The notes: generated from the sequence alone by a model not told the origin. Numbered from the stretch's first letter, positions 25,135 to 35,485 are shown. The stretch is 64,000 nt of DNA from Klebsiella variicola (GCF_000828055.2 NZ_CP010523.2:3596001-3660000), one strand, 5' to 3'. Made by a program: numbers and translations.

Positions 25135-27750
25135 TTACGCCAGCGCCTTACTGATTTTCTCGAACAGATCGCCGGAGAGATTCTCCAGCCCCTTCAACTG
25201 CTCCAGCGCAGCGCGCATCAGCGCCTGTCGCTTCTCATCATAACGCTTCAGACGAATCAACGGCTCAATCAGTCGCGACGCCACCTGCGGGTTGCGCTGG
25301 TTAAGTTCGGTCAGCATCTCCACCAGGAACTGGTAGCCGCTGCCGTCTTCAGCATGGAACGCCGCCGGGTTGCTGCTGGCGAAAGCACCGATTAACGACC
25401 GCACACGGTTCGGGTTGCTCATGCTGAATGAACGGTGATTCAGCAGACCACGCACTGTTTCCACCACATTGGCCGCCGGGCTGGTGGACTGCAGGATAAA
25501 CCACTTATCCATCACCAGACCGTCCTGATGCCATTTATCGTCATACTCCTGCATCAGCGCATCGCGGCTCGGCAGCTCGGCGGCAACCGCTGCCGACAAG
25601 GCGGCCAGCGCGTCGGTCATGTTATCCGCCTGGTGATACTGCGCCGACACCAGCTTATCGCCCAGCGTTGGCTCCGCAAACGCCAGATAGCGCAGGCAGG
25701 TATTGCGCAGGGCACGCTTACCAATATCGGCGTGCTCCACACGGTAGCTGTCGAGTTTATTGGCGTGATAAACCGCGAGGAATTCGTCCGCCAGTTCGTT
25801 CGCCAGAGTGCGGGTGAGCGCTTCGCGCACGGTGGCGATGGCGATCGGATCGATAATGGCGAACATCTCGGCGATTTCGTTGGCCGACGGCAGGGTTAAG
25901 ATCTCGGCGGCCAGCGCCGGGTCAATCTTCTCGTCCAGCAGGATGGCGCGGAAGGCGTCCGCCACGTGTACCGGCAGCGACAGCGGCTGTCCCTGCTGAT
26001 GACGGTTGACGTTCAGCTTGATGTAGGTCGCCAGCAGGCTCTGCGCCGCATCCCAGCGCGAGAAATCATTCCGCGCATGGCGCATCAGGAAGGTGAGCTG
26101 CTGATCGCTCCACTTATATTCCAGTTTCACTGGTGCTGAAAATTCGCACAGCAGCGCCGGCACCGGCTGGAAATAGACGTTATCGAAGACGAAAGTCTGC
26201 TCGGCCTGAGTTACATTGAGCACCGGGTGCAGCGGATGGCCGCCCTTCTGCAGGGGGATCACCTTGCCTTCGTTATCGTACAGCTCAATGGCAAACGGGA
26301 TATGCAACGGCTGCTTCTCGGCCTGCTCGGCGGTCGGCGGCGTACGCTGGCTGATGGTCAGCGTGTACTGCTCGGTTTCCGGATTGTAGTCGTCATGCAC
26401 GGTGACGATTGGCGTACCGGACTGGCTGTACCAGCGGCGGAAGTGTGACAGATCGACGTTAGAGGCATCCTCCATCGCCTGGACGAAATCATCGCAGGTC
26501 GCGGCGCTGCCGTCATGGCGTTCAAAGTACAGCTGCATCCCTTTCTGGAAGTTTTCTTCACCCAGCAGGGTGTGCAGCATGCGGATCACTTCGGCACCCT
26601 TTTCATAAACCGTCAGGGTGTAGAAGTTGTTCATTTCGATAACCATATCCGGGCGGATCGGGTGCGCCATCGGGCTGGCGTCTTCGGCAAACTGCAGCCC
26701 GCGCATGGTGCGCACATTGTTGATGCGGTTAACCGCCCGTGAGCCGAGGTCGGAGCTGAACTCCTGATCGCGGAACACGGTCAGCCCTTCTTTCAGGCTG
26801 AGCTGGAACCAGTCGCGGCAGGTGACGCGGTTGCCGGTCCAGTTATGGAAATACTCATGACCAATCACCCGCTCGATATCAAGATAGTCTTTATCGGTGG
26901 CGGTATCGGTACGGGCCAGGACATATTTGGAGTTAAAGACGTTGAGTCCTTTGTTCTCCATCGCGCCCATATTAAAGAAGTCGACGGCGACAATCATATA
27001 GATGTCGAGGTCGTACTCGAGGCCAAAGCGCTCCTCATCCCATTTCATGGAATTTTTCAGCGAGGTCATTGCCCACGGCGCGCGGTCGAGATTGCCGCGA
27101 TCGACGTACAGCTCCAGCGCCACTTCACGACCGGAGCGAGTGGTAAAGGTGTCACGCAGGACGTCAAAATCACCGGCCACCAGCGCAAACAGGTAGCACG
27201 GTTTCGGGAACGGATCCTGCCACTGTACCCAGTGACGGCCATTCTCCAGCTCTCCCTGCGCCATGCGGTTGCCGTTGGAGAGCAGGAACGGGTATTTCGC
27301 TTTGTCGGCGATGATTTTGGTGGTAAACCGCGCCAGCACGTCCGGGCGGTCCAGGTACCAGGTAATATGGCGGAAACCTTCCGCTTCGCACTGAGTACAC
27401 AGCGCTTCGCCTGACTGATACAAGCCTTCCAGCGCGGTGTTCGCCGCCGGGCTGATCTCATTGACGATGGTCAGGGTGAAATGCTCCGGCAGACCGCCGA
27501 TCACCAGCTGATTGTTTTCTTCTTTATAGTCACTCCACGGCTGGCCGTTCACTTGCAGCGCGATCAGGGTCAGATCTTCGCCGTCGAGGCGCAATGGCAC
27601 ATCAGACGCAGCCGCGTGGCGGGAGACCTTGCTCTCGGCCGTAACGACGGTTTTTGCGGCATCCAGGTCAAAGGTCAAATCGATATCGCTAATCAGATAC
27701 TCCGGCGCACGATAGTCGTGGCGGTATTTGGCTTGGGGCTGTTGTGTCAT
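25135..27750 (-). CDS. pepN: Aminopeptidase N
   Basis: Broad-specificity M1-family zinc aminopeptidase of 871 residues that trims N-terminal residues of peptides in the cytoplasm. The substrate-binding GAMEN motif (NMGAMENKG) and the zinc site HEYFH (His298, Glu299, His302) with the distal glutamate in SLKEGLTVFRDQEF are present. An all-helical C-terminal domain follows. It has no signal peptide. The length is one residue more than E. coli PepN. It is divergent from pncB and convergent with ssuB. Confidence 0.97.
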   Translation of the reverse strand: MTQQPQAKYRHDYRAPEYLISDIDLTFDLDAAKTVVTAESKVSRHAAASDVPLRLDGEDLTLIALQVNGQPWSDYKEENNQLVIGGLPEHFTLTIVNEISPAANTALEGLYQSGEALCTQCEAEGFRHITWYLDRPDVLARFTTKIIADKAKYPFLLSNGNRMAQGELENGRHWVQWQDPFPKPCYLFALVAGDFDVLRDTFTTRSGREVALELYVDRGNLDRAPWAMTSLKNSMKWDEERFGLEYDLDIYMIVAVDFFNMGAMENKGLNVFNSKYVLARTDTATDKDYLDIERVIGHEYFHNWTGNRVTCRDWFQLSLKEGLTVFRDQEFSSDLGSRAVNRINNVRTMRGLQFAEDASPMAHPIRPDMVIEMNNFYTLTVYEKGAEVIRMLHTLLGEENFQKGMQLYFERHDGSAATCDDFVQAMEDASNVDLSHFRRWYSQSGTPIVTVHDDYNPETEQYTLTISQRTPPTAEQAEKQPLHIPFAIELYDNEGKVIPLQKGGHPLHPVLNVTQAEQTFVFDNVYFQPVPALLCEFSAPVKLEYKWSDQQLTFLMRHARNDFSRWDAAQSLLATYIKLNVNRHQQGQPLSLPVHVADAFRAILLDEKIDPALAAEILTLPSANEIAEMFAIIDPIAIATVREALTRTLANELADEFLAVYHANKLDSYRVEHADIGKRALRNTCLRYLAFAEPTLGDKLVSAQYHQADNMTDALAALSAAVAAELPSRDALMQEYDDKWHQDGLVMDKWFILQSTSPAANVVETVRGLLNHRSFSMSNPNRVRSLIGAFASSNPAAFHAEDGSGYQFLVEMLTELNQRNPQVASRLIEPLIRLKRYDEKRQALMRAALEQLKGLENLSGDLFEKISKALA

Positions 27751-28075
27751 AAAAAACCTTTCGCATCTTGGGTAAAGTGTCGTCCCAGTCTATTCCCGTT
27801 GTGTCAATCGCGCTATGCAGAATCTTCATCTTTTCAATGTGAAACACGAAAACCGCTACATTTTGTTAACACGCGCGGCACGAAATGCCCTCGACCCGAC
27901 GCAAAGCTTGTGGTGTGATCCATGTTCAATATATTAAACTAGGCCTCGCAAATGACCGTCAGCGTCGCCATCGCTCGCCATCGCGGGACAGAGCCGGGTA
28001 ATAAAGGTATACTCCGCCTCCTTTTTCGCGTTGGTTTGGATGGAACGCTCCAGTGAGAGGATGCTACTGCGCACC
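27751..28075. promoter_or_regulatory. pepN-pncB divergent promoter region (325 bases)
   Basis: A gene-free stretch between the divergent pepN and pncB starts. It must hold both promoters. The clearest element is the NadR box at 27923-27940, on the pncB side. I recognised no small gene or RNA in it. Confidence 0.6.
27923..27940 (+). promoter_or_regulatory. NadR box upstream of pncB
   Basis: TGTTCA-N6-TAAACT closely matches the NadR operator TGTTTA-N6-TAAACA (10 of 12 defined positions). In enterobacteria NadR represses pncB when NAD is plentiful. It lies about 135 bases before the pncB ATG. Confidence 0.8.
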
Positions 28076-29278
28076 ATGACACAATTCACTTCTCCTGTAC
28101 TGCACTCGCTGCTTGATACGGATGCCTACAAGCTGCACATGCAGCAGGCTGTCTTCCACCGCTACGGCGATGTGCATGTGGCGGCGGAGTTTCGCTGCCG
28201 CGGAGACGACCTTCTCGGCATTTATGCCGACGCGATCCGCGAGCAGGTGGAGTCCATGCGCGACCTGAGACTGCGGGATGATGAATATCACTGGTTGTCC
28301 ACCCTTCCCTTTTTCCGCCAGGATTATCTCGACTGGCTGCGCGATTTTCGCTATGACCCGCGCCAGGTCACGGTCAGCAATGACAACGGCAAGCTGAACA
28401 TTCGCCTTACCGGCCCGTGGCGTGAAGCCATCATGTGGGAAGTCCCGCTGCTGGCGGTGATAAGCGAGCTGGTCCATCGCTATCGTTCACCAGAGATGGG
28501 CGTCGATCAGGCGCTGAACACGCTGGAACATAAGCTAGGCGACTTCGCCAGCATGACCGCTGGCCTCGATATGCGCGCCTTCCGCCTGATGGACTTCGGC
28601 ACCCGCCGTCGTTTTTCACGCGAAGTGCAAGAGGCCATTGTGCAACGTCTGCAGCAGGAGCCGTGGTTTGTCGGCACCAGCAATTACGATCTGGCTCGTC
28701 GTTTACATTTAACCCCGATGGGCACCCAGGCGCACGAATGGTTCCAGGCCCACCAGCAGATCAGCCCGAACCTCGCCAGCAGCCAGCGGGCGGCCCTTGC
28801 CGCCTGGCTGGAAGAGTATCCCGACCAGCTGGGCATCGCGCTGACCGACTGCATCACCATGGATGCGTTCCTGCGCGATTTTGGTCCGGAATTCGCTACC
28901 CGCTATCAGGGTTTGCGCCATGACTCCGGCGACCCGGTGGAATGGGGTGAAAAAGCCATCGCCCATTATCAGAAGCTGGGCATCGATCCGCTGAGCAAAG
29001 TGCTGGTCTTCTCCGATAATCTCGATCTCGCCAAAGCGGTCGATTTGTATCGCCACTTCGTCTCGCGGGTGAAATTGAGCTTTGGTATCGGCACCCGTTT
29101 AACCTGCGATCTGCCGCAGGTTAAACCGCTCAATATCGTGATTAAGCTGGTGGAATGTAACGGCAAACCGGTGGCGAAACTCTCCGACAGCCCGGGGAAA
29201 ACCATCTGCCACGATAAGGCCTTCGTCCGCGCCCTGCGCGAGGCGTTTGACCTGCCGCCGATTAAAAAGGCGAGCTAA
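28076..29278 (+). CDS. pncB: Nicotinate phosphoribosyltransferase
   Basis: NAD-salvage enzyme that joins nicotinate and PRPP to give nicotinate mononucleotide, coupled to ATP hydrolysis. The protein is 400 residues, identical in length to E. coli PncB. Hallmarks are [17 protein letters not shown] at the N-terminus, the phosphorylated-His region ([11 protein letters not shown]), [17 protein letters not shown], and the PRPP-site [12 protein letters not shown] chose the ATG at 28076 ([16 protein letters not shown]); an upstream start would add 15 unrelated residues. It is controlled by the NadR box and ends in a strong hairpin. Confidence 0.97.
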   Translation: MTQFTSPVLHSLLDTDAYKLHMQQAVFHRYGDVHVAAEFRCRGDDLLGIYADAIREQVESMRDLRLRDDEYHWLSTLPFFRQDYLDWLRDFRYDPRQVTVSNDNGKLNIRLTGPWREAIMWEVPLLAVISELVHRYRSPEMGVDQALNTLEHKLGDFASMTAGLDMRAFRLMDFGTRRRFSREVQEAIVQRLQQEPWFVGTSNYDLARRLHLTPMGTQAHEWFQAHQQISPNLASSQRAALAAWLEEYPDQLGIALTDCITMDAFLRDFGPEFATRYQGLRHDSGDPVEWGEKAIAHYQKLGIDPLSKVLVFSDNLDLAKAVDLYRHFVSRVKLSFGIGTRLTCDLPQVKPLNIVIKLVECNGKPVAKLSDSPGKTICHDKAFVRALREAFDLPPIKKAS

Positions 29279-29285
29279 TTCCCCT

Positions 29286-29310
29286 AAGGAGCCTTTCAGG
29301 CTCCTTTTTC
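29286..29310 (+). terminator. pncB terminator
   Basis: Eight-base perfect stem AAGGAGCC / GGCTCCTT with a five-base loop and T-run, seven bases after the pncB stop. Confidence 0.92.
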
Positions 29311-29443
29311 TTTATTATTTATTGCCGAATTATCCGCTTATGATGCGAAATCTACTTGTCTGATGGAAGATGACAGGTAACATAGATATCCCCCCGCTGT
29401 AGGGGGAAGAGACTTTTTTATTGGACTACATAGAGAGATTATT

Positions 29444-30844
29444 ATGAGCGTTGTGCCTGTAGCCGACGTACTCCAGGGCCGCGTTGCCGTTGACAGCGAA
29501 GTCACGGTCCGCGGATGGGTGCGTACCCGCCGAGATTCTAAAGCTGGCTTTTCATTCCTCGCCGTCTATGACGGTTCCTGCTTTGATCCTGTACAGGCCG
29601 TTATTAATAATTCTCTGCCCAATTACAATCAGGAAGTGCTGCGTCTGACCACCGGTTGCTCGGTGATTGTCACCGGTAAAGTCGTGGCTTCCCAGGGCCA
29701 GGGTCAAAGCTTTGAGATCCAGGCGACCAGCGTGGAAGTCACCGGCTGGGTGGAAGACCCGGACACCTACCCGATGGCGGCCAAGCGCCACAGCATCGAG
29801 TATCTGCGTGAAGTAGCGCACCTGCGTCCGCGCACCAATCTGATTGGCGCGGTAGCTCGCGTGCGTCATACCCTGGCGCAGGCGCTGCACCGTTTCTTCG
29901 ACGAACAGGGCTTCTTCTGGGTTTCCACCCCGCTGATCACCGCTTCCGATACCGAAGGCGCCGGCGAAATGTTCCGCGTGTCGACGCTGGATCTGGAAAA
30001 CCTGCCGCGTAACGATCAGGGCAAAGTCGACTTCGATAAAGACTTCTTTGGTAAAGAGTCGTTCCTGACCGTATCCGGCCAGCTGAACGGCGAGACCTAC
30101 GCCTGTGCGCTGTCGAAAATCTACACCTTCGGCCCAACCTTCCGCGCCGAAAACTCCAACACCAGCCGCCACCTGGCGGAGTTCTGGATGCTGGAGCCGG
30201 AAGTCGCCTTCGCGAGCCTGAACGATGTTGCTGGTCTGGCGGAAGCGATGCTCAAGTACGTCTTTAAGGCGGTACTGGAAGAGCGTGCGGATGACATGCA
30301 GTTCTTCGCCGAGCGCGTAGACAAAGACGCTATCGACCGTCTGCAGCGTTTCGTCTCCGCTGATTTTGCTCAGGTGGATTACACCGATGCCGTCACTATC
30401 CTGGAAAACTGCGGCAAGCAGTTTGAGAACCCGGTTTACTGGGGCGTGGATCTCTCCTCCGAGCACGAGCGTTATCTGGCTGAAGAACACTTCAAAGCGC
30501 CGGTCGTGGTGAAAAACTATCCGAAAGACATTAAGGCCTTCTACATGCGCCTTAACGAAGACGGTAAAACCGTCGCGGCAATGGACGTGCTGGCGCCGGG
30601 CATCGGCGAGATCATCGGTGGTTCCCAGCGTGAGGAGCGTCTCGACGTGCTGGACGCGCGTATGGCAGAGATGGGGCTCAACAAAGAAGACTACTGGTGG
30701 TATCGCGACCTGCGCCGCTACGGCACCGTACCGCACTCCGGCTTCGGTCTGGGCTTCGAACGTCTGATCGCTTACGTCACCGGCGTGCAGAACGTCCGCG
30801 ATGTCATTCCGTTCCCGCGTACCCCGCGCAACGCGACATTCTAA
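29444..30844 (+). CDS. asnS: Asparaginyl-tRNA synthetase
   Basis: Class IIb aminoacyl-tRNA synthetase of 466 residues that charges tRNA-Asn. An N-terminal OB-fold anticodon-binding domain ([27 protein letters not shown]) is followed by the catalytic domain. Class II motif 2 is visible as [26 protein letters not shown]. Motif 3 is near the C-terminus ([30 protein letters not shown]). It is one transcription unit with its own terminator. The location between pncB and ompF-type porin is conserved. Confidence 0.98.
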   Translation: MSVVPVADVLQGRVAVDSEVTVRGWVRTRRDSKAGFSFLAVYDGSCFDPVQAVINNSLPNYNQEVLRLTTGCSVIVTGKVVASQGQGQSFEIQATSVEVTGWVEDPDTYPMAAKRHSIEYLREVAHLRPRTNLIGAVARVRHTLAQALHRFFDEQGFFWVSTPLITASDTEGAGEMFRVSTLDLENLPRNDQGKVDFDKDFFGKESFLTVSGQLNGETYACALSKIYTFGPTFRAENSNTSRHLAEFWMLEPEVAFASLNDVAGLAEAMLKYVFKAVLEERADDMQFFAERVDKDAIDRLQRFVSADFAQVDYTDAVTILENCGKQFENPVYWGVDLSSEHERYLAEEHFKAPVVVKNYPKDIKAFYMRLNEDGKTVAAMDVLAPGIGEIIGGSQREERLDVLDARMAEMGLNKEDYWWYRDLRRYGTVPHSGFGLGFERLIAYVTGVQNVRDVIPFPRTPRNATF

Positions 30845-30864
30845 ATTTTTCTGACATAAACCTG

Positions 30865-30892
30865 AAAGGCCAGCGCAAGCTGGCCTTTTTTT
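30865..30892 (+). terminator. asnS terminator
   Basis: Ten-base perfect stem AAAGGCCAGC / GCTGGCCTTT with GCAA tetraloop and a T-run, 20 bases after the asnS stop. Confidence 0.95.
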
Positions 30893-31230
30893 ATGTCAAT
30901 TACTGTTAGCAAAATTCAACAAACTTAAACATCAAGGCCTGGAAATCACATTTATGTTACGCACTGTTTCGGTGCACACCGGTGATGCAGATCGCACTTT
31001 ATGTTCATATCAGAGCAAAACCCCTGATAAATTTGCTCATTTTTTAACCATGCGCCGCACGTCTTGCCAAGACAGAGGCTGAATAAAAAGAAGACGAATT
31101 CAACACATAAAATGAACGAATTGCCGCTTATCCAAATTAATCATAAATAATTCATATAGATAGATAAGCAATGACGTTTTACCTCATCAGGTGGAACGGA
31201 ATTTTGATTAAGTTCACAAAGTCCCCCAGA

Positions 31231-31293
31231 ATACACATTTAGTTACATGATTTTTCGTTTTGTTACTCATATGAGATATTCGTAGCATTTTCC
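31231..31293 (+). promoter_or_regulatory. OmpR-box array (F1-F2-F3 type) of the porin promoter
   Basis: Three successive T-rich 20-mers resemble the E. coli ompF OmpR sites as I recall them: an F1-like block with TTTAGTTACATGATT, an F2-like block with CGTTTTGTTACTCAT, and an F3-like block with ATTCGTAGCATTTTC. They sit directly upstream of the promoter, which is where OmpR-P activates in low osmolarity. The assignment rests on similarity, not on footprinting. Confidence 0.7.
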
Positions 31294-31333
31294 GGCTAGC
31301 GAAACGTTGTCGCGGATGGAAAGATGCCTTCAG

Positions 31334-31435
31334 ACACCAAACTCTCATCAATGGTTCTGTAAGTTTTTATTGACAGAACTTATTGACGGCAGTGGCACGT
31401 GTTCATATAAAAAATATTAATGAGGGTAATAAATA
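31334..31435 (+). promoter_or_regulatory. ompK35 5' leader with MicF-type target region
   Basis: The leader shares long blocks with the E. coli ompF leader (ACTCTCATCAATGGTTC, ATTGACAGAACTTATTGACG and ATGAGGGTAATAAATAATG). The last block is where MicF RNA pairs over the ribosome-binding site. The presumed transcription start near 31334 makes the leader about 100 nt, somewhat shorter than in E. coli. The start is inferred. Confidence 0.65.
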
Positions 31436-32515
31436 ATGATGAAGCGCAATATTCTGGCAGTGGTGATCCCTGCCCTGCTGGTAGCCGGTGCAGCCAACGC
31501 TGCAGAAATCTATAACAAAAACGGCAACAAACTGGACTTCTATGGGAAAATGGTCGGCGAGCACGTCTGGACCACCAATGGCGACACCAGCAGCGACGAT
31601 ACCACCTATGCCCGTATCGGCCTGAAAGGCGAAACTCAGATCAACGATCAGCTGACCGGTTACGGCCAGTGGGAATACAACATGGATGCGTCCAATGTTG
31701 AAGGTTCCCAGCCGACGAAAACCCGTCTGGCGTTCGCGGGTCTGAAAGCGGGCGAATACGGTTCATTCGACTACGGCCGTAACTACGGCGCGATCTACGA
31801 TGTCGAAGCAGCAACCGATATGCTGGTTGAATGGGGCGGCGACGGCTGGAACTACACCGACAACTACATGACCGGCCGTACCAACGGCGTGGCAACCTAC
31901 CGTAACTCTGACTTCTTTGGTCTGGTTGACGGTCTGAGCTTCGCGCTGCAGTACCAGGGTAAAAACGACCACGACCGTGCGGTTCGCAAGCAGAATGGCG
32001 ACGGCTTCAGCACCGCAGCCACCTACGCGTTCGACAACGGTATCGCACTGTCTGCAGGCTACTCCGGCTCCAACCGTAGCGTCGATCAGAAAGCTGACGG
32101 CAATGGCGACAAAGCCGAAGCCTGGGCAACCTCTGCAAAATATGACGCCAACAACGTCTATGCAGCGGTCATGTACTCTCAGACCTACAACATGACTCCG
32201 GAAGAAGATAACCACTTCGCGGGCAAAACCCAGAACTTTGAAGCTGTCGTACAGTATCAGTTCGACTTCGGCCTGCGTCCGTCCATCGGTTACGTGCAGA
32301 CCAAAGGTAAAGACCTGCAGTCACGTGCTGGCTTCTCCGGCGGCGATGCGGATCTGGTTAAATACATCGAAGTGGGTACCTGGTACTACTTCAACAAGAA
32401 CATGAACGTCTACGCTGCGTATAAATTCAACCAGCTGGACGACAACGATTACACCAAAGCGGCTGGCGTAGCCACCGACGACCAGGCGGCCGTGGGTATC
32501 GTTTACCAGTTCTAA
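31436..32515 (+). CDS. ompK35: Outer-membrane porin OmpK35 (OmpF type)
   Basis: General diffusion porin of 359 residues that forms trimers and lets small hydrophilic solutes, including many beta-lactams, across the outer membrane. A signal peptide ([22 protein letters not shown]) precedes mature [16 protein letters not shown]. The loop 3 constriction motif (PEMGGD family position, here [15 protein letters not shown]) is present, and the protein ends in the classical C-terminal Phe (AAVGIVYQF). The gene is complete, without the frameshifts or stops often found in resistant clinical isolates. The protein closely matches K. pneumoniae OmpK35 from memory. The ATGATG start follows GAGGG. Confidence 0.96.
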   Translation: MMKRNILAVVIPALLVAGAANAAEIYNKNGNKLDFYGKMVGEHVWTTNGDTSSDDTTYARIGLKGETQINDQLTGYGQWEYNMDASNVEGSQPTKTRLAFAGLKAGEYGSFDYGRNYGAIYDVEAATDMLVEWGGDGWNYTDNYMTGRTNGVATYRNSDFFGLVDGLSFALQYQGKNDHDRAVRKQNGDGFSTAATYAFDNGIALSAGYSGSNRSVDQKADGNGDKAEAWATSAKYDANNVYAAVMYSQTYNMTPEEDNHFAGKTQNFEAVVQYQFDFGLRPSIGYVQTKGKDLQSRAGFSGGDADLVKYIEVGTWYYFNKNMNVYAAYKFNQLDDNDYTKAAGVATDDQAAVGIVYQF

Positions 32516-32546
32516 TCTGCAGTACACCCCTTCGTGATATGCCTTC

Positions 32547-32573
32547 AAAGCAGGACTTCGGTCCTGCTTTTCT
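32547..32573 (+). terminator. ompK35 terminator
   Basis: Ten-base perfect stem AAAGCAGGAC / GTCCTGCTTT with a TTCG tetraloop and short T-run, 31 bases after the porin stop. Confidence 0.93.
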
Positions 32574-32702
32574 GTATTCGTGAGGCAAAGATCGTATCTT
32601 TCGAAAACCTTCTCGCTTTTTGTCGCAAACGGTTGGCAATTCGTTATTCTCCCGTTAACCTGATAGCGGATTTCCCTTCAGTAATCACAATGGAACCTCG
32701 TC

Positions 32703-33893
32703 ATGTTTGAGAACATTACCGCCGCCCCAGCCGACCCGATTTTAGGTCTGGCCGATCTGTTTCGTGCCGATGACCGCCCTGAAAAAATTAACCTCGGAAT
32801 TGGTGTTTACAAGGATGAAACCGGTAAAACACCCGTTCTGACCAGCGTCAAGAAAGCAGAGCAGTACCTGCTGGAAAATGAAACGACTAAAAACTATCTG
32901 GGCATCGATGGTATTCCTGAATTTGGTCGCTGCACCCAGGAGCTGCTGTTCGGTAAAGGCAATGCGATTATCGCTGATAAACGCGCCCGCACTGCGCAGA
33001 CCCCTGGCGGTACTGGCGCTCTGCGTGTCGCGGCTGACTTCCTCGCCAAAAACACCGACGTGAAACGCGTGTGGGTGAGCAACCCAAGCTGGCCGAACCA
33101 CAAGAGCGTGTTTACCTCTGCCGGGCTGGAAGTGCGCGAATATACCTACTACGACGCCGCTAACCATGCGCTGGACTTTGAGGGTCTGCTGGCCAGCCTG
33201 ACCGAAGCCCAGGCCGGCGACGTGGTGCTGTTCCACGGCTGCTGCCACAACCCGACCGGTATCGATCCGACACTCGACCAGTGGCAGCAGCTGGCTCAGC
33301 TGTCAGTGGAAAAAGGCTGGCTCCCGCTGTTTGATTTCGCCTACCAGGGCTTTGCCCGCGGTCTGGAAGAAGATGCTGAAGGTCTGCGCGCCTTTGCTGC
33401 GCTGCACAAAGAGCTGCTGGTCGCCAGCTCCTACTCGAAAAACTTTGGCCTGTACAACGAGCGCGTCGGCGCCTGCACGCTGGTCGCCGCCGATCAGGAG
33501 ACCGTTGACCGCGCATTCAGTCAGATGAAATCGGTGATCCGCGCCAACTACTCCAACCCGCCTGCGCATGGCGCCTCCGTGGTCGCCACCATTCTGAGCA
33601 ACGATGCGCTGCGTGCGATCTGGGAGCAGGAGCTGACCGATATGCGCCAGCGCATCCAGCGTATGCGCCTGCTGTTCGTCAACACCCTGCAGGAGAAAGG
33701 CGCGAGCCGCGACTTCAGCTTTATCAGCCAGCAGAACGGCATGTTCTCATTCAGCGGCCTGACTAAAGAACAGGTGCTGCGCCTTCGTGAAGAGTTCGCC
33801 ATCTATGCGGTTGCTTCCGGACGTATCAACGTGGCCGGGATGACGCCTGACAATATGGCGCCGCTGTGCGAAGCCATCGTCGCAGTACTGTAA
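32703..33893 (+). CDS. aspC: Aspartate aminotransferase
   Basis: PLP enzyme that moves the amino group between aspartate and 2-oxoglutarate, and also acts on aromatic amino acids. The protein is 396 residues, the E. coli length. The Schiff-base Lys246 lies in [15 protein letters not shown]; the PLP-contact blocks [26 protein letters not shown] and the carboxylate-binding Arg region SGRINVAGM near the C-terminus are intact. Fold-type I, class Ia. It is a single-gene unit between the porin and a terminator shared with gloC. Confidence 0.97.
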   Translation: MFENITAAPADPILGLADLFRADDRPEKINLGIGVYKDETGKTPVLTSVKKAEQYLLENETTKNYLGIDGIPEFGRCTQELLFGKGNAIIADKRARTAQTPGGTGALRVAADFLAKNTDVKRVWVSNPSWPNHKSVFTSAGLEVREYTYYDAANHALDFEGLLASLTEAQAGDVVLFHGCCHNPTGIDPTLDQWQQLAQLSVEKGWLPLFDFAYQGFARGLEEDAEGLRAFAALHKELLVASSYSKNFGLYNERVGACTLVAADQETVDRAFSQMKSVIRANYSNPPAHGASVVATILSNDALRAIWEQELTDMRQRIQRMRLLFVNTLQEKGASRDFSFISQQNGMFSFSGLTKEQVLRLREEFAIYAVASGRINVAGMTPDNMAPLCEAIVAVL

Positions 33894-33922
33894 GCGACAG
33901 CGTGCTCTAAGCGAGATAAAAG

Positions 33923-33949
33923 AAAAAGGCCGCAAATGCGGCCTTTTTT
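33923..33949 (+). terminator. aspC/gloC bidirectional terminator
   Basis: Eleven-base perfect stem (AAAAAGGCCGC / GCGGCCTTTTT) with AAAT loop between the convergent aspC and gloC. A and T runs on both sides allow it to act in both directions. Confidence 0.93.
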
Positions 33950-33969
33950 ATGTGTTCGCGTCATGTCTG

Positions 33970-34617
33970 TTACCAGACCGGCATCTCATCCTGCAGGAAC
34001 GGGTTGTTACGGCGTTCCTCACCCAGCGTCGACAGCGGACCATGGCCGGGAATAAAGGTCACGTCATCGCCCAGCGGCAACAGCTTATCCTTAATGGCCG
34101 CAATCAGCTGTCCATGGTCGCCGCGTGGAAAATCGCTGCGCCCCACCCCGCCTTTAAAAATCACGTCTCCGGAAATGAGCAATCGGGAAGCGTCATCAAA
34201 GAAGACCACGTGACCCGGCGTATGGCCCGGACAGTGCAGTACCTGCAGCGCCACATTCCCTACATTGACCACATCGCCTTCATTGAGCCAGCGATCCGGA
34301 CGCAGCGGCTGGCAATCCTCCAGGCCGAACATCCGGCTTTGCGCCGGCAATCCTTCCAGCCAGAACTCATCTTCTTTTTCCGGACCAATAACCGGTACGC
34401 CATAATGCTGCGCCAGTTCCGCAGCGGCGCCGACGTGATCGAGATGGCCATGCGTCAGCAGGATCTGCATCAGCGTGACGCCCGCCTCCGCCACCACCGC
34501 TTTGATACGTTCAGCATCGCCGCCAGGATCGACCAGCGCCGCCAGGCGGGTTTGTTCGCACCAGATGAGAGAACAGTTCTGCGCGAACGCGGTAACCGGA
34601 ATAATACGATAGTTCAT
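33970..34617 (-). CDS. gloC: Type II hydroxyacylglutathione hydrolase GloC
   Basis: Metallo-beta-lactamase-fold hydrolase of 215 residues (formerly ycbL) that splits S-D-lactoylglutathione in methylglyoxal detoxification. The metal-binding [11 protein letters not shown] motif (about residues 55-65) and later ligands in [13 protein letters not shown] and IPGHGPLS are present. It has no signal peptide. It starts 13 bases downstream of the mepK stop on the same strand, so the two may be co-transcribed. Confidence 0.95.
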   Translation of the reverse strand: MNYRIIPVTAFAQNCSLIWCEQTRLAALVDPGGDAERIKAVVAEAGVTLMQILLTHGHLDHVGAAAELAQHYGVPVIGPEKEDEFWLEGLPAQSRMFGLEDCQPLRPDRWLNEGDVVNVGNVALQVLHCPGHTPGHVVFFDDASRLLISGDVIFKGGVGRSDFPRGDHGQLIAAIKDKLLPLGDDVTFIPGHGPLSTLGEERRNNPFLQDEMPVW

Positions 34618-34630
34618 GACGCTCCTTTCG

Positions 34631-35182
34631 TTACCAGTGCCTTACGGGACCGGTATCAATATGCACAAAGTTACTACGTGGGTAATATCCTACACCACCT
34701 GCGCGCATAGATAACGCCGCTTTGCGAATATTGCTTAACGAAATACCTTCAATATGGAAATCCATTGCCTGCCCCTTGGTGTGATAGCTGTGTTTTGCCA
34801 CACCACGGCTTCGTGCGCGAAGCTCATCATTGGTATCGAGGGAACGATAACCAGAAATAAGCTGGACAGGTTTGTTGGTGCCAAGCAATCCCTGCAACCG
34901 ATAAAGATGATCGAACAGATTTGGATCGATGGACTTAATTTTATTCGCGCGGTAATCACGGAAAAAATGATTAAGTCTTGCTAATTCATCCTGAATATAG
35001 CCTCTGCCATCGAAAAACTCCGCCTTGAGCGATTCACCGGTATGCAGGTTATTCAGCGTCAAAATACGCGGGCGGGGGGTCGAGAGGGTGGCAAATGCCG
35101 GCGCAGGGAGAATGGCGGCAGCACCCAGCGCAGCACCACCCAACGCCAGCAATCTGCGGCGATTAGCGTCAAATTTGTCCAT
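34631..35182 (-). CDS. mepK: Murein DD-endopeptidase MepK
   Basis: Periplasmic M15-type zinc peptidase of 183 residues (formerly ycbK) that cleaves cross-links in peptidoglycan, notably mDap-mDap bonds. The twin-arginine-type signal [25 protein letters not shown] begins at residue 7, implying Tat export. The catalytic region has the ligands [10 protein letters not shown] and FVHIDTG. I chose the ATG at 35180-35182 ([10 protein letters not shown]), the conserved start; the longer frame adds 70 residues with no family match. It is next to ldtD, which makes the bonds MepK cuts. Confidence 0.95.
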   Translation of the reverse strand: MDKFDANRRRLLALGGAALGAAAILPAPAFATLSTPRPRILTLNNLHTGESLKAEFFDGRGYIQDELARLNHFFRDYRANKIKSIDPNLFDHLYRLQGLLGTNKPVQLISGYRSLDTNDELRARSRGVAKHSYHTKGQAMDFHIEGISLSNIRKAALSMRAGGVGYYPRSNFVHIDTGPVRHW

Positions 35183-35485
35183 GATAATCAGGTCTACAGT
35201 CAATGAATCGTTATATACTTTTTCCGCATCGCGCGAGGCTAACCGCCAGCTCGCCATCGCTCGCCACAGCCGTGATGCTGTCCGGCAAAGGAGAGCGTTC
35301 GCGCTGACCGCGCTACGCATTGAGCGGAATGATATGTATATGCACTTCTGGCGCACGAAAGGCACCTTACCGGGCATTATTGCCAACGTCAAGGCAGCCT
35401 CACCCCAGGAAAATCGGGCGCTGCAGAGGAGCAGCGCCCTTTTTTACCCAGTGCTAGGACAACAAAATCCATTGAACTACTTCAT
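35183..35485. other. mepK-ldtD intergenic region (303 bases)
   Basis: A gene-free stretch between two leftward genes. The right end follows the ldtD stop and the left end must contain the mepK promoter. Its most striking element is a strong hairpin and T-run oriented for the plus strand (35416-35445), though no annotated plus-strand gene precedes it. A 3'-side leftward terminator function for ldtD is also possible but its minus-strand T-run is weak. Confidence 0.6.
35416..35445 (+). terminator. Strong plus-strand terminator without an upstream gene
   Basis: Nine-base perfect GC-rich stem GGGCGCTGC / GCAGCGCCC with a six-base loop and six T residues on the plus strand. On the minus strand the hairpin is followed only by GATTTTCC. 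It therefore looks like the end of a plus-strand transcript starting within 35183-35415, although it may serve ldtD. Confidence 0.8.

Larger units (their letters stand above)
30845..31435. promoter_or_regulatory. asnS-ompK35 intergenic region (591 bases)
   Basis: A long AT-rich gene-free stretch. It starts with the asnS terminator (30865-30892) and ends with the porin promoter and leader (31231-31435). The middle part (about 30900-31220) contains several A/T tracts, as in the E. coli ompF upstream region, which binds IHF and distal OmpR; I cannot place such sites precisely. No convincing ORF was found. Confidence 0.6.

Noticed and set aside
29552..30736. 394-residue frame opposite asnS
   Set aside because: Shadow of asnS; all class II synthetase motifs are on the plus strand.
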